Shown piece by piece: positions 15,373-25,596 of a DNA stretch of 64,000 nucleotides. Below the pieces are notes generated by a model. It was given only the letters and a program-made list of their open reading frames with translations, was not told the origin of the DNA and did not search any database. Source of the stretch: Pseudomonas graminis (lineage in GTDB: Bacteria; Pseudomonadota; Gammaproteobacteria; Pseudomonadales; Pseudomonadaceae); the NCBI RefSeq assembly GCF_001705435.1, contig NZ_MDEN01000069.1, forward strand, positions 558,001 to 622,000, written 5' to 3'. The position numbers and the translations under genes are program-made. Position 1 is the first letter of the stretch. Every line of letters begins with the position of its first letter.

Positions 15373-16986
15373 TTAACCAGCAATGCCCAATATGTCGCGG
15401 GCCAGTGCTTCGGCGATGCGGATCCCGTCGACACCGGCCGACAGGATGCCGCCGGCATAGCCTGCGCCTTCGCCCGCCGGGAACAGACCCTTGACGTTCA
15501 GGCTTTGCAGGTCTTCGCCACGGGTGATGCGCAGGGGCGAGGAGGTGCGCGTTTCGATGCCGGTGAGGATCGCGTCGTGCTGCGAGAATCCTCTGATCTG
15601 CTTCTCGAACGCGGGCAGCGCCTCACGAATGGCTTCGATGGCGAAGGCGGGTAGCGCGTCGGCAAGGTCGGTCAGCTTTACGCCCGGCTTGTAGGAAGGT
15701 TCAACGGTGCCCAGCGCCGTTGACGCTTTCCCCGCGATGAAATCACCCACCAGCTGCGCCGGGGCTTCGTAGGTTTCGCCGCCCATGAGGTAGGCGTGGG
15801 ACTCCAGACGCTCCTGCAGCTCGATGCCGGCCAGCGGGCTGCCCGGATAATCCTGCTCGGGCGTGATGCCCACGACAATGCCGGAGTTGGCGTTGCGCTC
15901 GTTGCGCGAGTACTGGCTCATGCCGTTGGTGACGACACGGTTGGGCTCCGAGGTTGCTGCCACTACGGTGCCCCCGGGGCACATGCAGAAGCTGTACACC
16001 GAACGGCCGTTCTTGGCGTGGTGCACCAGCTTGTAATCGGCAGCGCCAAGCTTCGGGTGACCGGCGTACTTGCCCAGTCGCGCGCGGTCGATCAAACCCT
16101 GAGGGTGCTCGATGCGGAAGCCGACCGAAAACGGCTTGGCCTCCATGAACACGCCGCGGCCGTGGAGCATGCGGAAGGTGTCCCGGGCGCTGTGGCCCAG
16201 CGCCAGAATCACGTGCCGGGAGTCGATGCGCTCGCCGCTGTCGAGCACAACGCCCTGCATCTGGCCGTCTTCGATCAGCACATCGGTGACGCGCTGCTGG
16301 AAACGCACTTCGCCGCCCAGCGCTTCGATCTGATGACGCATGTTCTCGACGACGCCGGTCAACCGGAAGGTGCCGATGTGCGGCTTGCTGACGTAGAGAA
16401 TTTCTTCCGGCGCGCCGGCTTTGACGAACTCGTGCAAGACCTTGCGGCCAATGAATTTAGGGTCTTTGATCTGGCTATAGAGCTTGCCGTCAGAAAACGT
16501 TCCCGCGCCGCCCTCGCCGAACTGCACGTTGGACTCCGGGTTAAGCACGTTCTTGCGCCATAGGCCCCACGTGTCCTTGGTGCGCTGACGAACTTCCGTG
16601 CCGCGCTCCAGAATGATCGGCTTGAAGCCCATCTGCGCCAGCAACAGGCCGGCGAATATCCCGCACGGGCCGAAGCCGACAACCAGCGGACGCTGGTTCA
16701 GCTCGGCAGGGGCGTGGCCGACCATCTTGTAACTCACGTCCGGGGCCGGGCCGATGTGTTTGTCGTGACTCAGGCGCTGAAGCAGGGCGGCTTCGTCGCG
16801 CACCTGAAAGTCGACGGTGTAAATGAACTGCAGCTCAGTGGATTTCTTGCGCGCATCGTAGCTGCGCTTGAACAGGGTGAAATCCAGAAGCTCGTCGCTG
16901 CCGATGGCCAGGCGCTGCAGAAGTGCGGGGCGCAGTTCGTCGTCCGCATGGTCCAGCGGCAGTTTGAATTCGGTGATTCGTAACAT
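15373..16986 (-). CDS. FAD-dependent oxidoreductase (COG2509-like)
   Basis: 537 residues from the ATG at 16986 (MLRITEFKLPLDHADDEL); an upstream in-frame Met at 17028 is less likely. The N-terminal 90 residues form a small alpha/beta domain ending near SYKMVGHAP, followed by the Rossmann FAD loop VVGFGPCGIFAGLLLAQMG, then ILERGTEVRQRTKDTWGLWR, NVQFGEGGAGTFSDGKLYSQI and ILALGHSARDTFRML. The C-terminal FPAGEGAGYAGGILSAGVDGI closes the FAD site. This layout fits the uncharacterised FAD-dependent dehydrogenase family widespread in bacteria; the substrate is unknown. It is a single gene. Confidence 0.85.
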   Translation of the reverse strand: MLRITEFKLPLDHADDELRPALLQRLAIGSDELLDFTLFKRSYDARKKSTELQFIYTVDFQVRDEAALLQRLSHDKHIGPAPDVSYKMVGHAPAELNQRPLVVGFGPCGIFAGLLLAQMGFKPIILERGTEVRQRTKDTWGLWRKNVLNPESNVQFGEGGAGTFSDGKLYSQIKDPKFIGRKVLHEFVKAGAPEEILYVSKPHIGTFRLTGVVENMRHQIEALGGEVRFQQRVTDVLIEDGQMQGVVLDSGERIDSRHVILALGHSARDTFRMLHGRGVFMEAKPFSVGFRIEHPQGLIDRARLGKYAGHPKLGAADYKLVHHAKNGRSVYSFCMCPGGTVVAATSEPNRVVTNGMSQYSRNERNANSGIVVGITPEQDYPGSPLAGIELQERLESHAYLMGGETYEAPAQLVGDFIAGKASTALGTVEPSYKPGVKLTDLADALPAFAIEAIREALPAFEKQIRGFSQHDAILTGIETRTSSPLRITRGEDLQSLNVKGLFPAGEGAGYAGGILSAGVDGIRIAEALARDILGIAG

Positions 16987-17099
16987 TGAAAGATCCGGTT
17001 TCGGGCCGCAGGATCGGCCCGGCAGCACTACAAGAGCGCGCGATTATAAGCCACATTAGGCAGGGAGCGGTGGCCCGAGCGACGACATCTGCCACTCCA

Positions 17100-17780
17100 T
17101 CAATCGTTACGCATCGCCCCGAAATACGCGCAGCCGCGCTGAACCTGGCCATTGACCCGCAGTTCGGCGGTCAGGTGCTGGACCGAGCCGTTTGACGGGT
17201 CCACACAGCGCAGCGGCGCGACGTAGAGCTCGACGTGTTGATTGTTGGCGTCGGTGATCAGGTTGAAGCGGCCCTCGGGCATCTGCTCTTCCATGTAGGG
17301 CACAGCGAACGGCTCTTTGCCTTCGCGCTCAAGCACCAGACCCTTGCCGCTGGCGTTCAGGTTCCATTTCGGACCGTTGCCGCTGGCATGAATGGTCAGG
17401 CGCTTGAAGTTGGGGTCCTCGCAGGCACCGCTCGGGCGCTCGACGCGGTAGAGCTGATAAATGTCAGCCTGACCGTCACTGCCCTGGGCCTTGCTCGCGA
17501 CGAAGTTGCCGCGAACATCGGCGAACGCTTTGCCGTTCTTGTCCACCACCGAAGCGGCTTCCTGCAGGACGCCGGTGTTGCCCTTGTCGGTCACTGCATA
17601 GCGGCGCTGTTCATTGCACGGAGCGAAGAACAGTTTGCCGCCGTCACCGCTGAGGGTGCCCTGCATGCGGATCATGCCGGCCGTCGACACCTTGCTGTCA
17701 TTCGACGACAGGGGCATCAACTGGCAGCCGGCAAACAGGGGCAACAAGGCAAACATCAGGGCGGAACGAGCAGCGGACAT
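17100..17780 (-). CDS. COG3650-like lipoprotein
   Basis: 226 residues from the ATG at 17780, which has TGGAGA upstream. The signal ends PLFAGC (Cys19). The mature protein has two similar beta-rich halves, with GTLSGDGGKLFFAPCNEQRRYAVTD in the first and WNLNASGKGLVLEREGKEPFAVPY followed by ELYVAPLRCVDPSNGSVQHLTAELRVNGQVQRGCAYFG in the second. The paired APCxE and GCAYFG patterns resemble the COG3650/META-like envelope proteins of pseudomonads. It is probably periplasmic, tethered to a membrane; function unknown. It lies between two other minus-strand genes with gaps of 113 bp and 62 bp, so it may have its own promoter. Confidence 0.75.
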   Translation of the reverse strand: MSAARSALMFALLPLFAGCQLMPLSSNDSKVSTAGMIRMQGTLSGDGGKLFFAPCNEQRRYAVTDKGNTGVLQEAASVVDKNGKAFADVRGNFVASKAQGSDGQADIYQLYRVERPSGACEDPNFKRLTIHASGNGPKWNLNASGKGLVLEREGKEPFAVPYMEEQMPEGRFNLITDANNQHVELYVAPLRCVDPSNGSVQHLTAELRVNGQVQRGCAYFGAMRND

Positions 17781-17842
17781 GGGACGGTCTCCAGACAAGT
17801 GCCGCCACGTTACTCAGCCTGCTCGCTCATCACAAGGGGTGA

Positions 17843-18442
17843 TTAACCGACGCGATACGTCTGTCCGGTTTGTAGCCCTTCGACACTTTTTGCATACGCC
17901 AATGCGACATCCGCTGCCGGAACAGGCTTGAAGCCGCGGAAGTATGGCGCGTAGCTGTCCATGGCTTCGACCAGCACGTTGGGGCTGACCGAGTTGACGC
18001 GCATGCCGCGCGGCATCTCGATGGCGGCGGCGCGCACGAAGGCGTCGATGGCACCGTTGACCAGGCTGGCAGACGCCCCGGTGCGAATCGGATCGATGCT
18101 GGTGATGCCGGTGGTGAAGGTGAAGGACGCGCCGTCGTTGGCGAATTCCCGGCCGATCAGCAACAGATTGACCTGACCCATCAGCTTGTCGCGCAGGCCC
18201 AGGGCGAAGGAATCGCCCGTCATTTCGTCGAGCGGCGCGAAGGTGACATTGCCGGCCGCGCAAATCAATGCGTCGAAAGGGCCCGTCCGTTCGAATAGTT
18301 TGCGGATCGAGTCGCTGTCACTAATATCGACGTGCTCGTCTGCGCCGGTTCTGCCGATGCGAACGACCTCGTGGCGTGGCGCCAACTCTTTCTCGATCGC
18401 CGAGCCGATGGTGCCGCTGGCGCCAATCAATAGAATTTTCAT
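17843..18442 (-). CDS. Short-chain dehydrogenase/reductase-like protein lacking the YxxxK motif
   Basis: 199 residues from the ATG at 18442 (AGGGGAAA upstream); a longer frame to 18490 overlaps the divergent promoter region. The N-terminal Rossmann loop is ILLIGASGTIGSAIEKEL (residues 3-20) and VVRIGRTGADEHVDISD follows, as in NADP-binding SDRs. CAAGNVTFAPLDEM is the NAG-like strand. Where a classical SDR has Tyr-x-x-x-Lys this protein reads SASLVNGAIDAFVRAAAIE, with neither residue. The family is known in pseudomonads and may still bind NAD(P)H and act as a reductase or a sensor. The divergent LysR gene 104 bp away is likely its regulator. Confidence 0.8.
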   Translation of the reverse strand: MKILLIGASGTIGSAIEKELAPRHEVVRIGRTGADEHVDISDSDSIRKLFERTGPFDALICAAGNVTFAPLDEMTGDSFALGLRDKLMGQVNLLLIGREFANDGASFTFTTGITSIDPIRTGASASLVNGAIDAFVRAAAIEMPRGMRVNSVSPNVLVEAMDSYAPYFRGFKPVPAADVALAYAKSVEGLQTGQTYRVG

Positions 18443-18546
18443 GATGCGGTTTCCCCTGGTATGGATCAGGCGCTCAGTGTGAGTCGCCATTTCCCACGGA
18501 TACAGGGGCTAAACGGCAATCCCGGTTTGTCAGAAAGGAAACAATC

Positions 18547-19455
18547 ATGAGCGAAATGGACGACCTGGCCGCGTTCGCGATGCTGGTGGAGGCCAACAGC
18601 TTCACCCTGGCCGCGCAATGGCTGGACACCAGTACCAGCCAACTGTCCAAGCGCATCAGCAAACTGGAAAAAAACTTCGGCGTGACGCTGCTTCATCGTA
18701 CCACCCGCAGCCTGACCCTGACCTCGGCGGGCGCCATTCTCCTGCCCGAGGCCCGCGCGCTGCTGGCCCAGCGCGACCGCGTCCGCGACGCCATGGCCTA
18801 CCTGAGCGAAAGCCTGATCGGCACCGTGCGCCTGACCGTGCCGGTGTCATTGGGGGAAACCTTTTTCGAAGGCCTGCTCAGCGAATTCGCCCACACCTAC
18901 CCCGATGTGCAGGTTGAGCTAGACCTCAACAACCACTTCCGCGACATGCGCCGTGATGGCTTTGATCTGGGCATACGCTCCAGCGTGGGCATTGACGAAC
19001 GCCTGGTGGCCAAGCCGTTGCTGTCGCTACAGGAACTGACCTGCGCCAGCCCGAACTACCTCGCCAAACATGGCACCCCGCAAACGCCGGAAGAACTGCG
19101 CGTGCACCGATGCCTGCTCAACAGCCACCACAGCGGCCGTGAGTCGTGGGCTTACCACCAGAAACACGAACTGACCCGCGTCAACGTCCGCGGCACCTTC
19201 GCCAGCAACCACTACGGCCTCCTGAAAAAAGCCGCCCTCGTCGGCGCCGGCATCGCCCGCCTGCCGTCCTATATGGTGCATGAGGAACTGAAAGCCGGGC
19301 GGCTGCACTGGCTGCTGCGCGATTACCAGACGCCGGTTTCATCGCTGTACCTGGTCCATCCCTTTGAGGGACGACTGCCGAGAAGGGTGAAGGTCATGGC
19401 TGACTACCTGACCGAATGGTTCGAGCGCAGCACTGCGGTGCTGGAAGCGCTCTGA
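18547..19455 (+). CDS. LysR family transcriptional regulator
   Basis: 302 residues. The N-terminal winged helix-turn-helix (residues 5-65; FAMLVEANSFTLAAQWLDTSTSQLSKRISKLEKNFGVTLLHR) is followed by a periplasmic-binding-type effector domain (VRLTVPVSLGETFFEGLL, DGFDLGIRSSVGIDERLVAKPL, GAGIARLPSYMVHEELKAGRL). It falls in the DHBP/CrgA-like group with the typical Q-S/T-SKRI recognition helix. It is divergent from the SDR gene, the standard LysR layout, so it probably controls that gene and itself. The effector is unknown. The gene ends before repeat locus 2. Confidence 0.9.
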   Translation: MSEMDDLAAFAMLVEANSFTLAAQWLDTSTSQLSKRISKLEKNFGVTLLHRTTRSLTLTSAGAILLPEARALLAQRDRVRDAMAYLSESLIGTVRLTVPVSLGETFFEGLLSEFAHTYPDVQVELDLNNHFRDMRRDGFDLGIRSSVGIDERLVAKPLLSLQELTCASPNYLAKHGTPQTPEELRVHRCLLNSHHSGRESWAYHQKHELTRVNVRGTFASNHYGLLKKAALVGAGIARLPSYMVHEELKAGRLHWLLRDYQTPVSSLYLVHPFEGRLPRRVKVMADYLTEWFERSTAVLEAL

Positions 19456-19599
19456 CGGCGCGAAAACTGGCATCGCTGTTTGGGCGACAACAGAGCTAAC
19501 GCAGAGCGTCAAGGGATGCATTAACGATCATCAACAGGTCGAGCGGGGGGCGATCAGGCAGGTTTTAACATTCAAAATTGATGGCGCAACCACAGGCCT

Positions 19600-19666
19600 C
19601 TTCCCGGCTAAAGCCGGTCCTACAAAGGCACCGCGTACCCCTGTAGGACCGGCTTTAGCCGGGAAG
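19600..19666. repeat. REP pair (REPIN), locus 2
   Basis: Inverted REP copies at 19600-19623 (forward, GGCTAAAGCC) and 19643-19666 (reverse, GGCTTTAGCC) with a 19-bp spacer. The arms are perfectly complementary over their cores. Directly upstream of long-repeat copy 2. The gap 19456-19599 before it holds no gene that I can see. Confidence 0.9.
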
Positions 19667-19710
19667 CTTTTGATCTTGATCTTCGGACGCGATTGACCAG
19701 ACACCACAAA

Positions 19711-19942
19711 ACGCGACTTTGGTGCAGGCTGAACGCAGGTTTCGCGCAGTGGGCCGAGCCGCATGGATGCGGCGAGAGCGCCGTCAGGACAGGGATGTCC
19801 GTTCGGCGCGGGCCCTCGGAGCGGGACCGGAGTGAAGGAACCCGACGAAGTCGGGCCCAACCGAGAGCAAGCCCCCTTGGTTACTTGGGGGGCTTTTTCC
19901 AAGTAACTCGCCGAAGGCGAAACGTCTGCCCTTAGGCAGACG
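19711..19942 (+). repeat. Long structured intergenic repeat, copy 2
   Basis: About 232 bp, homologous to 4667-4901 and to the inverse of 36765-37011. It has the same nested palindromes, with GCCGCAT/ATGCGGC where copy 1 has GCGGCAT/ATGCCGC, and a CCCGA/TCGGG hairpin where copy 1 has CTCC/GGAG. The terminal hairpin is GTCTGCC/GGCAGAC. It lies between the convergent ends of the LysR gene and livF, where it may also help stop transcription. Confidence 0.85.
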
Positions 19943-19971
19943 CCCTTGATCTTGATTTAGATCCGGACCCA

Positions 19972-20673
19972 TCACCCGCCGAGATAAGCATCCCGCACTT
20001 TCGGATCGACCAACAACTCCGCCCCCGACCCCTGCATCACCACCCGGCCATTCTCCAGAACATACGCACGATCAGCGATCTTCAACGCCTGATTCGCATT
20101 CTGCTCCACCAGAAACACCGTCACCCCATCCCGCCGCAACTGCTCAACAATCTCGAAAATCTGCTGAATAATAATCGGCGCCAGACCCAGCGAAGGCTCA
20201 TCCAGCAACAACAACTTCGGCTTACTCATCAACGCACGCCCGATCGCCAGCATCTGCTGCTCGCCGCCGGACATCGTCCCGCCGCGCTGATTGAACCGCT
20301 CCTTCAAGCGCGGAAACAACTCAAGCACCTTATCCATCTGCACCTGATAATCGGCCTTGTCCGTAAAGAACCCGCCCATCGACAGATTCTCCTCCACCGT
20401 CAGACGCGCAAACACCCGACGGCCCTCCGGCACCACCGCAATACTCTTGCGCATGATCACCGACGACTCCAGACCCACCAGCTCCTCACCCATATAACGG
20501 ATGCTGCCACTGTGTGCGCGCGGCGAACCGCACAGCGTCATCAACAGCGTCGACTTGCCCGCGCCATTGGCGCCGATCAGCGTGACAATCTCGCCCTGCT
20601 GCACATCGATGCTGACACCGTGCAAAGCCTGGATCTTGCCGTAGAACGTGGAAACGTTATCGAACTGCAGCAT
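19972..20673 (-). CDS. livF: High-affinity branched-chain amino acid ABC transporter, ATPase LivF/BraG
   Basis: 233 residues, standard LivF length. It hydrolyses ATP on the cytoplasmic face to drive Leu/Ile/Val import. Walker A is GANGAGKST (34-42), the signature is MSGGEQQ, Walker B is LLLLDEPSLGL, and VFLVEQNANQALKIADRAYVL is the H-loop region with the Gln-Asn typical of LivF. It is the last gene of the livKHMGF cluster; its ATG directly follows the livG stop (no gap), so translation is coupled. P. aeruginosa calls this gene braG. Confidence 0.95.
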   Translation of the reverse strand: MLQFDNVSTFYGKIQALHGVSIDVQQGEIVTLIGANGAGKSTLLMTLCGSPRAHSGSIRYMGEELVGLESSVIMRKSIAVVPEGRRVFARLTVEENLSMGGFFTDKADYQVQMDKVLELFPRLKERFNQRGGTMSGGEQQMLAIGRALMSKPKLLLLDEPSLGLAPIIIQQIFEIVEQLRRDGVTVFLVEQNANQALKIADRAYVLENGRVVMQGSGAELLVDPKVRDAYLGG

Positions 20674-21441
20674 TTACGCTTCCCCCAGATAGGCTTTGAT
20701 CACTTCAGGATTGTCACGGATCTGCTCGGGTGTGCCATCGGCCAGCGGCGTGCCCTGATTGATCACCACGATATGGTCGGAAATACTCATGACCAGCTTC
20801 ATGTCGTGCTCGATCAACAACACCGTGGCGTTGTGCTCGTTGCGCAGCACGCCAATCAGCGCTTTCAGGTCTTCGGTTTCTTTCGGGTTCAGACCGGCTG
20901 CCGGCTCGTCGAGCATCAGAATGCGCGGGCGCGTCATCATGCAGCGGGCGATTTCCAGACGGCGCTGCTGACCGTAGGCCAGCGTGCCGGCAGGACGGTT
21001 GGCGAATTCCTTCAGATCGACCGCTTCCAGCCAGTGCTCGGCGTACTCCATCGCCTCGCGCTCGCTTTTGCGATACGCCGGGGTCTTGAACAGGCCGGAG
21101 AGGAAATTCGTGTTGAGGTGGCGGTGCTGGGCCACCAGCAGGTTTTCCACCGCCGTCATTTCCTTGAAAAGGCGCACATTCTGGAACGTTCGCACCACGC
21201 CTTTACGGGCGATTTCATGGCCAGCCAGGCCCTGGATCGGCTCGCCGTCCAGCAGAATCGTCCCGGAGGAGGGTTTGTAGAAGCCTGTCAGGCAGTTGAA
21301 CACAGTGGTCTTGCCGGCGCCGTTCGGGCCGATCATCGACACCACCTGTTTCTCGTGGACGGTCAGACCGACGCCGTTGACGGCCAGGAGACCGCCGAAG
21401 CGCATGCACAAGCCGGACGCTTGCAGAAGTGGACGGCTCAT
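20674..21441 (-). CDS. livG: High-affinity branched-chain amino acid ABC transporter, ATPase LivG/BraF
   Basis: 255 residues, the second ATPase of the importer. Walker A is GPNGAGKTT (38-46), the signature is LAYGQQRRLEIAR (LivG-type, lacking SGG), Walker B is ILMLDEPAAGLNPKE, and the switch His is in LLIEHDMKLVMSISD. A long insert between Walker A and the signature (TFQNVRLFKEMTAVENLLVAQH) is typical of LivG. Its start overlaps the livM stop by one base, so the two are translationally coupled. Confidence 0.95.
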   Translation of the reverse strand: MSRPLLQASGLCMRFGGLLAVNGVGLTVHEKQVVSMIGPNGAGKTTVFNCLTGFYKPSSGTILLDGEPIQGLAGHEIARKGVVRTFQNVRLFKEMTAVENLLVAQHRHLNTNFLSGLFKTPAYRKSEREAMEYAEHWLEAVDLKEFANRPAGTLAYGQQRRLEIARCMMTRPRILMLDEPAAGLNPKETEDLKALIGVLRNEHNATVLLIEHDMKLVMSISDHIVVINQGTPLADGTPEQIRDNPEVIKAYLGEA

Positions 21442-22699
21442 CAGCGCTCCCCCTTGAGTTTCATGACGGGACGCTGCATCGGCAGGAAGCCCTGGGGACG
21501 CCAGATCATCATCAGCACCATCAAGGCGCCGAAGCCGAGCATCCGGTATTCGCTGAATTCGCGAAGCAGTTCAGGCAACAGAATCATCACGACGGCGGCG
21601 AGAATCACCCCCAGCTGCGAGCCCATGCCGCCCAGGACCACGATGGCGAGGATGATCGCCGACTCCAGAAAGGTGAACGACTCCGGCGTGATCAGACCCT
21701 GACGCGCGGCGAAGAAACTGCCGGCGAAACCGGCGAATGCAGCGCCGAGGGTGAAGGCCGACAGCTTGATGATGGTCGGATTCAGACCCAGCGCGCGGCA
21801 GGCGATTTCGTCTTCACGCAAGGCTTCCCAGGCGCGGCCGATGGGCATGCGGAGCAACCGGTTGATCACGAACAGCGCCAATAGCGCCAGCAGCAGGGCG
21901 ATCAGGTAGAGGAAGATCACCTTGTTGATGGAGTTGTATTGCAGGCCGAAGTATTCGTGGAACGTCTGCATGCCTTCTGCTGCCTTGCGCTCGAACGACA
22001 GGCCGAACAGCGTTGGCTTTTCGATGTTGCTGATGCCGTTCGGGCCGCCGGTGATGTCGGTCAGGTTACGCAGGAACAGGCGAATGATTTCACCAAAACC
22101 CAGCGTCACGATGGCCAGATAGTCACCTCGCAGCCGCAGGACCGGGAAGCCCAGCAGGAAGCCGAAAGTCGCCGACGCCAGCCCCGCCAGTGGCAGACAG
22201 ATCCAGAAGCCGAAGCCGAAATAGTGCTGCAGCAGGGCGTAGGTGTACGCGCCCACGGCGTAAAAGCCGACGTAGCCGAGGTCAAGCAGACCCGCCAGAC
22301 CGACGACGATGTTCAGGCCCAGGCCGAGCATCACGTAGATCAGGATCAGGGTCGCGATGTCCACTGCGCCGCGCGAACCGAAGAACGGCCACACCAGTGC
22401 CGCGATTACCAGCGCGCCGAGGAACCAGCGCTGGGTCGAAGGCAGGGTCAGAAAGTTGCTGGTCTTGTCGGACATCAGCTGTTTCTGCGGACGCGAACGC
22501 CACATGGCGCTGATCTGTTCGTTGAACAGCACGCGCAGGAACATCAGAAACGCGGCGGCGAAAATCACCAGCACGGTGGTGGTGCTGGCGCCGACCACCG
22601 CAAGGTTGATCCCGACGATATCCAGTTTGAGCCCGAGGATCGGGTAAGCGACGGCCAGCACCAGCACTGCGCTGAAGAGGGCCGATTTGAGATTCCTGG

Positions 22700-22703
<4 letters not shown>
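21441..22703 (-). CDS. livM: Branched-chain amino acid ABC transporter permease LivM/BraE
   Basis: 420 residues with about ten membrane helices. An N-terminal extension with two helices ([20 protein letters not shown] and [19 protein letters not shown]) precedes the permease core, as in pseudomonad BraE. The family signature [15 protein letters not shown] and the cytoplasmic coupling region [24 protein letters not shown] are intact. It pairs with LivH to form the inner-membrane channel. The start overlaps the livH stop by 4 bp (ATGA). Confidence 0.95.
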
Positions 22704-23626
<923 letters not shown>

Positions 23627-23786
23627 TGCTGAGTGCTCCTAAAAACCTGCCTGGTGTTTCACTGGTGGTGTCTTTTTCCCGCTCGCGCGTCGTGATCTAC
23701 GTCCGCGTCCGGCACGAGCCCAGTGGTTCACTGGTGCGGTTTCAAGATGTTCAGGGATCGGAATTCTTATGAAATTCGCTGCCCAG

Positions 23787-23820
23787 CTAAAACAAAGCCC
23801 ACTGCGGTTGCAGTGGGCTT
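23787..23820 (-). terminator. Terminator/attenuator between livK and livH
   Basis: On the minus strand AAGCCCACTGC pairs with GCAGTGGGCTT (11 bp, 23795-23820, loop of 4) and is followed by TTGTTTTAG. It lies 21 bp after the livK stop. It probably ends most livK transcripts and lets some read through to livHMGF, giving more binding protein than channel. Confidence 0.75.
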
Positions 23821-23841
23821 CGGGTAAGCATGAAGGCTGCG

Positions 23842-24969
23842 TTATTTCACAGGGGCTTCAGTCTTGGTGCCATCTTTGTGCCAGGTGTAAACGACGAATT
23901 TGAAGTCTTTCAGGTCACCCTTGGCGTCGAACGACAGATCGCCGGTAGGGGTCTTGAACGTACCGGCGTGGATGGCCGCTGCCACTTTGGCGGTGTCTTC
24001 GGACTTGGCGGTCTTGATCGCGTCGGCAATCACCTCGACAGCGGCGTAGGCCGGGAACACGAACGGACCGCTCGGGTCTTCTTTCTTCGCCTTGAACGCG
24101 GCGACCAGCTCATTGTTGGCCGGGTCCTGATCGAAGGATTTCGGCAGGGTGACCAGCAGACCTTCGGACGCGTCCTGAGCGATCTGCGAGATGGACGCAT
24201 TGCCCACGCCTTCCGGACCCATGAAGCCGGCTTTCAGGCCTTTTTCTTGTGCCTGACGCAGGATCAGACCCAGTTCAGGGTGGTAGCCGCCGTAGTAGAC
24301 GAAGTCAACGTTGGCTTGCTTCATCTTGGCGATCAGCGAGGAGAAGTCCTTGTCGCCGGCATTGATGCCTTCGAACAGCGCGACTTTCACGCCGTCTTTT
24401 TCCAGGGTCTGCTTGACGGCGGTGGCGATGCCTTCACCGTACTGCTGTTTGTCGTGGATGACCGCAACGATCTTCGGCTTGACCTGCTTGGAAATGTACT
24501 CGCCAGCGGCCGGGCCCTGGGCGCTGTCCAGGCCGATGGTGCGGAAGATCATTTTGTAACCGCGGGCGGTGATTTCCGGGCTGGTGGCCGCCGGGGTCAC
24601 CATGATGATGCCTTCGTCTTCGTAGATGTCCGAAGCTGGCTGAGTGGAGCTGGAGCAGAGGTGACCGACCACGAACTTGACGCCGTCGTTGACCACTTTG
24701 TTGGCGATGGCGACCGCTTGTTTCGGGTCACAGGCATCATCGTAATCAACCGCTTCAAGCTTCTTGCCGTCGACGCCGCCTTTGGCGTTGATCTGGTCGA
24801 TGGCCATCTTGGCGCCGCTGAACTGCATGTCGCCGTATTGGGCCACAGCACCGGTTTTCGGGCCGGCGATGCCGATCTTGATGGTGTCAGCTGCGAACGA
24901 GTGACTGGCAACCCCCGCCAGAACCAGTGCGGCAAACAGCTTGGAAATCTGATTAATACCCTTAGTCAT
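23842..24969 (-). CDS. livK: Branched-chain amino acid-binding periplasmic protein LivK/BraC
   Basis: 375 residues from the ATG at 24969; the frame is open much further upstream but only this start gives a signal peptide (KLFAALVLAGVASHSFAA-DTIK). It is the periplasmic receptor that hands Leu/Ile/Val, and in pseudomonads also Ala/Thr, to LivHM. Type I periplasmic-binding features are IKIGIAGPKTGAVAQYGDMQFSGAKMAIDQINAKGGVDG, the Cys pair in DDACDPKQ and GHLCSSSTQPASDIY, and FVYYGGYHPELGLILRQAQEKG. It is the first gene of the liv cluster and is followed by a terminator. Confidence 0.95.
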   Translation of the reverse strand: MTKGINQISKLFAALVLAGVASHSFAADTIKIGIAGPKTGAVAQYGDMQFSGAKMAIDQINAKGGVDGKKLEAVDYDDACDPKQAVAIANKVVNDGVKFVVGHLCSSSTQPASDIYEDEGIIMVTPAATSPEITARGYKMIFRTIGLDSAQGPAAGEYISKQVKPKIVAVIHDKQQYGEGIATAVKQTLEKDGVKVALFEGINAGDKDFSSLIAKMKQANVDFVYYGGYHPELGLILRQAQEKGLKAGFMGPEGVGNASISQIAQDASEGLLVTLPKSFDQDPANNELVAAFKAKKEDPSGPFVFPAYAAVEVIADAIKTAKSEDTAKVAAAIHAGTFKTPTGDLSFDAKGDLKDFKFVVYTWHKDGTKTEAPVK

Positions 24970-25239
24970 GATGCTCCACTCTTGCGTTGTAGTTTTTATA
25001 ATCCTGACGGCCGAAGCGGCAGGACCGGATTGAATCTCCAGGCCGCACCCCCAGCAACTGTACCGGAACAGTTTAGAGCGCCGGTCGAGCGCTTGAATAG
25101 CTGGCTGCGAGGGACAAAACCTGCGGATGTCGCTTAATCGACAGAAAGATACACAATCAGGCTGGTGGTTCCGCCTTGTCGGACGACGAACCGGTTGGCC
25201 TGCGTGAACTTCTCTGCAATCAATCACTTGAATCCGGGT

Positions 25240-25267
25240 TTGTCGGTACGAAAGGCGGCGCTATGAT
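25240..25267 (+). promoter_or_regulatory. Candidate sigma-70 promoter for the DUF2288 gene
   Basis: TTGTCG (25240-25245), a 16-bp spacer, then TATGAT (25262-25267), 29 bp upstream of the ATG at 25297. The -10 box fits well, the -35 box only partly. Confidence 0.4.
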
Positions 25268-25296
25268 TGCGCCGATTTCCAATACGGTGAAAACCC

Positions 25297-25596
25297 ATGA
25301 CGCAAGAACCTAGCACCCTCTATGCCAAACTGCTTGGCGAAACCGCTTCGATTACCTGGAAAGAATTGCAACCGTTCTTTGCGAAGGGTGCCCTGTTGTG
25401 GGTCGAGCCGACGCTGGATTTGATCGCCGTGGCACAGGCATTTGCCGAGAACAGCGAGGCGCAAGTGGCGGCATGGGTTGCGAGTGGAGAAGTCGGCAAG
25501 GTCTCTGAATCAAAGGCTCTGGATCTTTTGGAGCGCGATCCGACGCTGTGGGCCGTGGTCGTTGCACCCTGGGTGCTGATCCACGAAAGGGCGTGA
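25297..25596 (+). CDS. DUF2288 family protein
   Basis: 99 residues, soluble, no signal peptide. The sequence fits the DUF2288 family: LYAKLLGETASITWKELQPFFAKGALLWVEPTLDLIAVAQAFAEN, a segment predicted as a helix-strand-helix, then VASGEVGKVSESKALDLLERDPTLWAVVVAPWVLI. Function unknown. The start is set by the ATG after a -10-like TATGAT. It is transcribed away from livK and probably alone. Confidence 0.85.
   Translation: MTQEPSTLYAKLLGETASITWKELQPFFAKGALLWVEPTLDLIAVAQAFAENSEAQVAAWVASGEVGKVSESKALDLLERDPTLWAVVVAPWVLIHERA

Noticed and set aside
23830-25137. 435-codon plus-strand frame over livK
   Set aside because: livK has a signal peptide and full binding-protein motifs on the other strand; the plus frame has no recognisable features.
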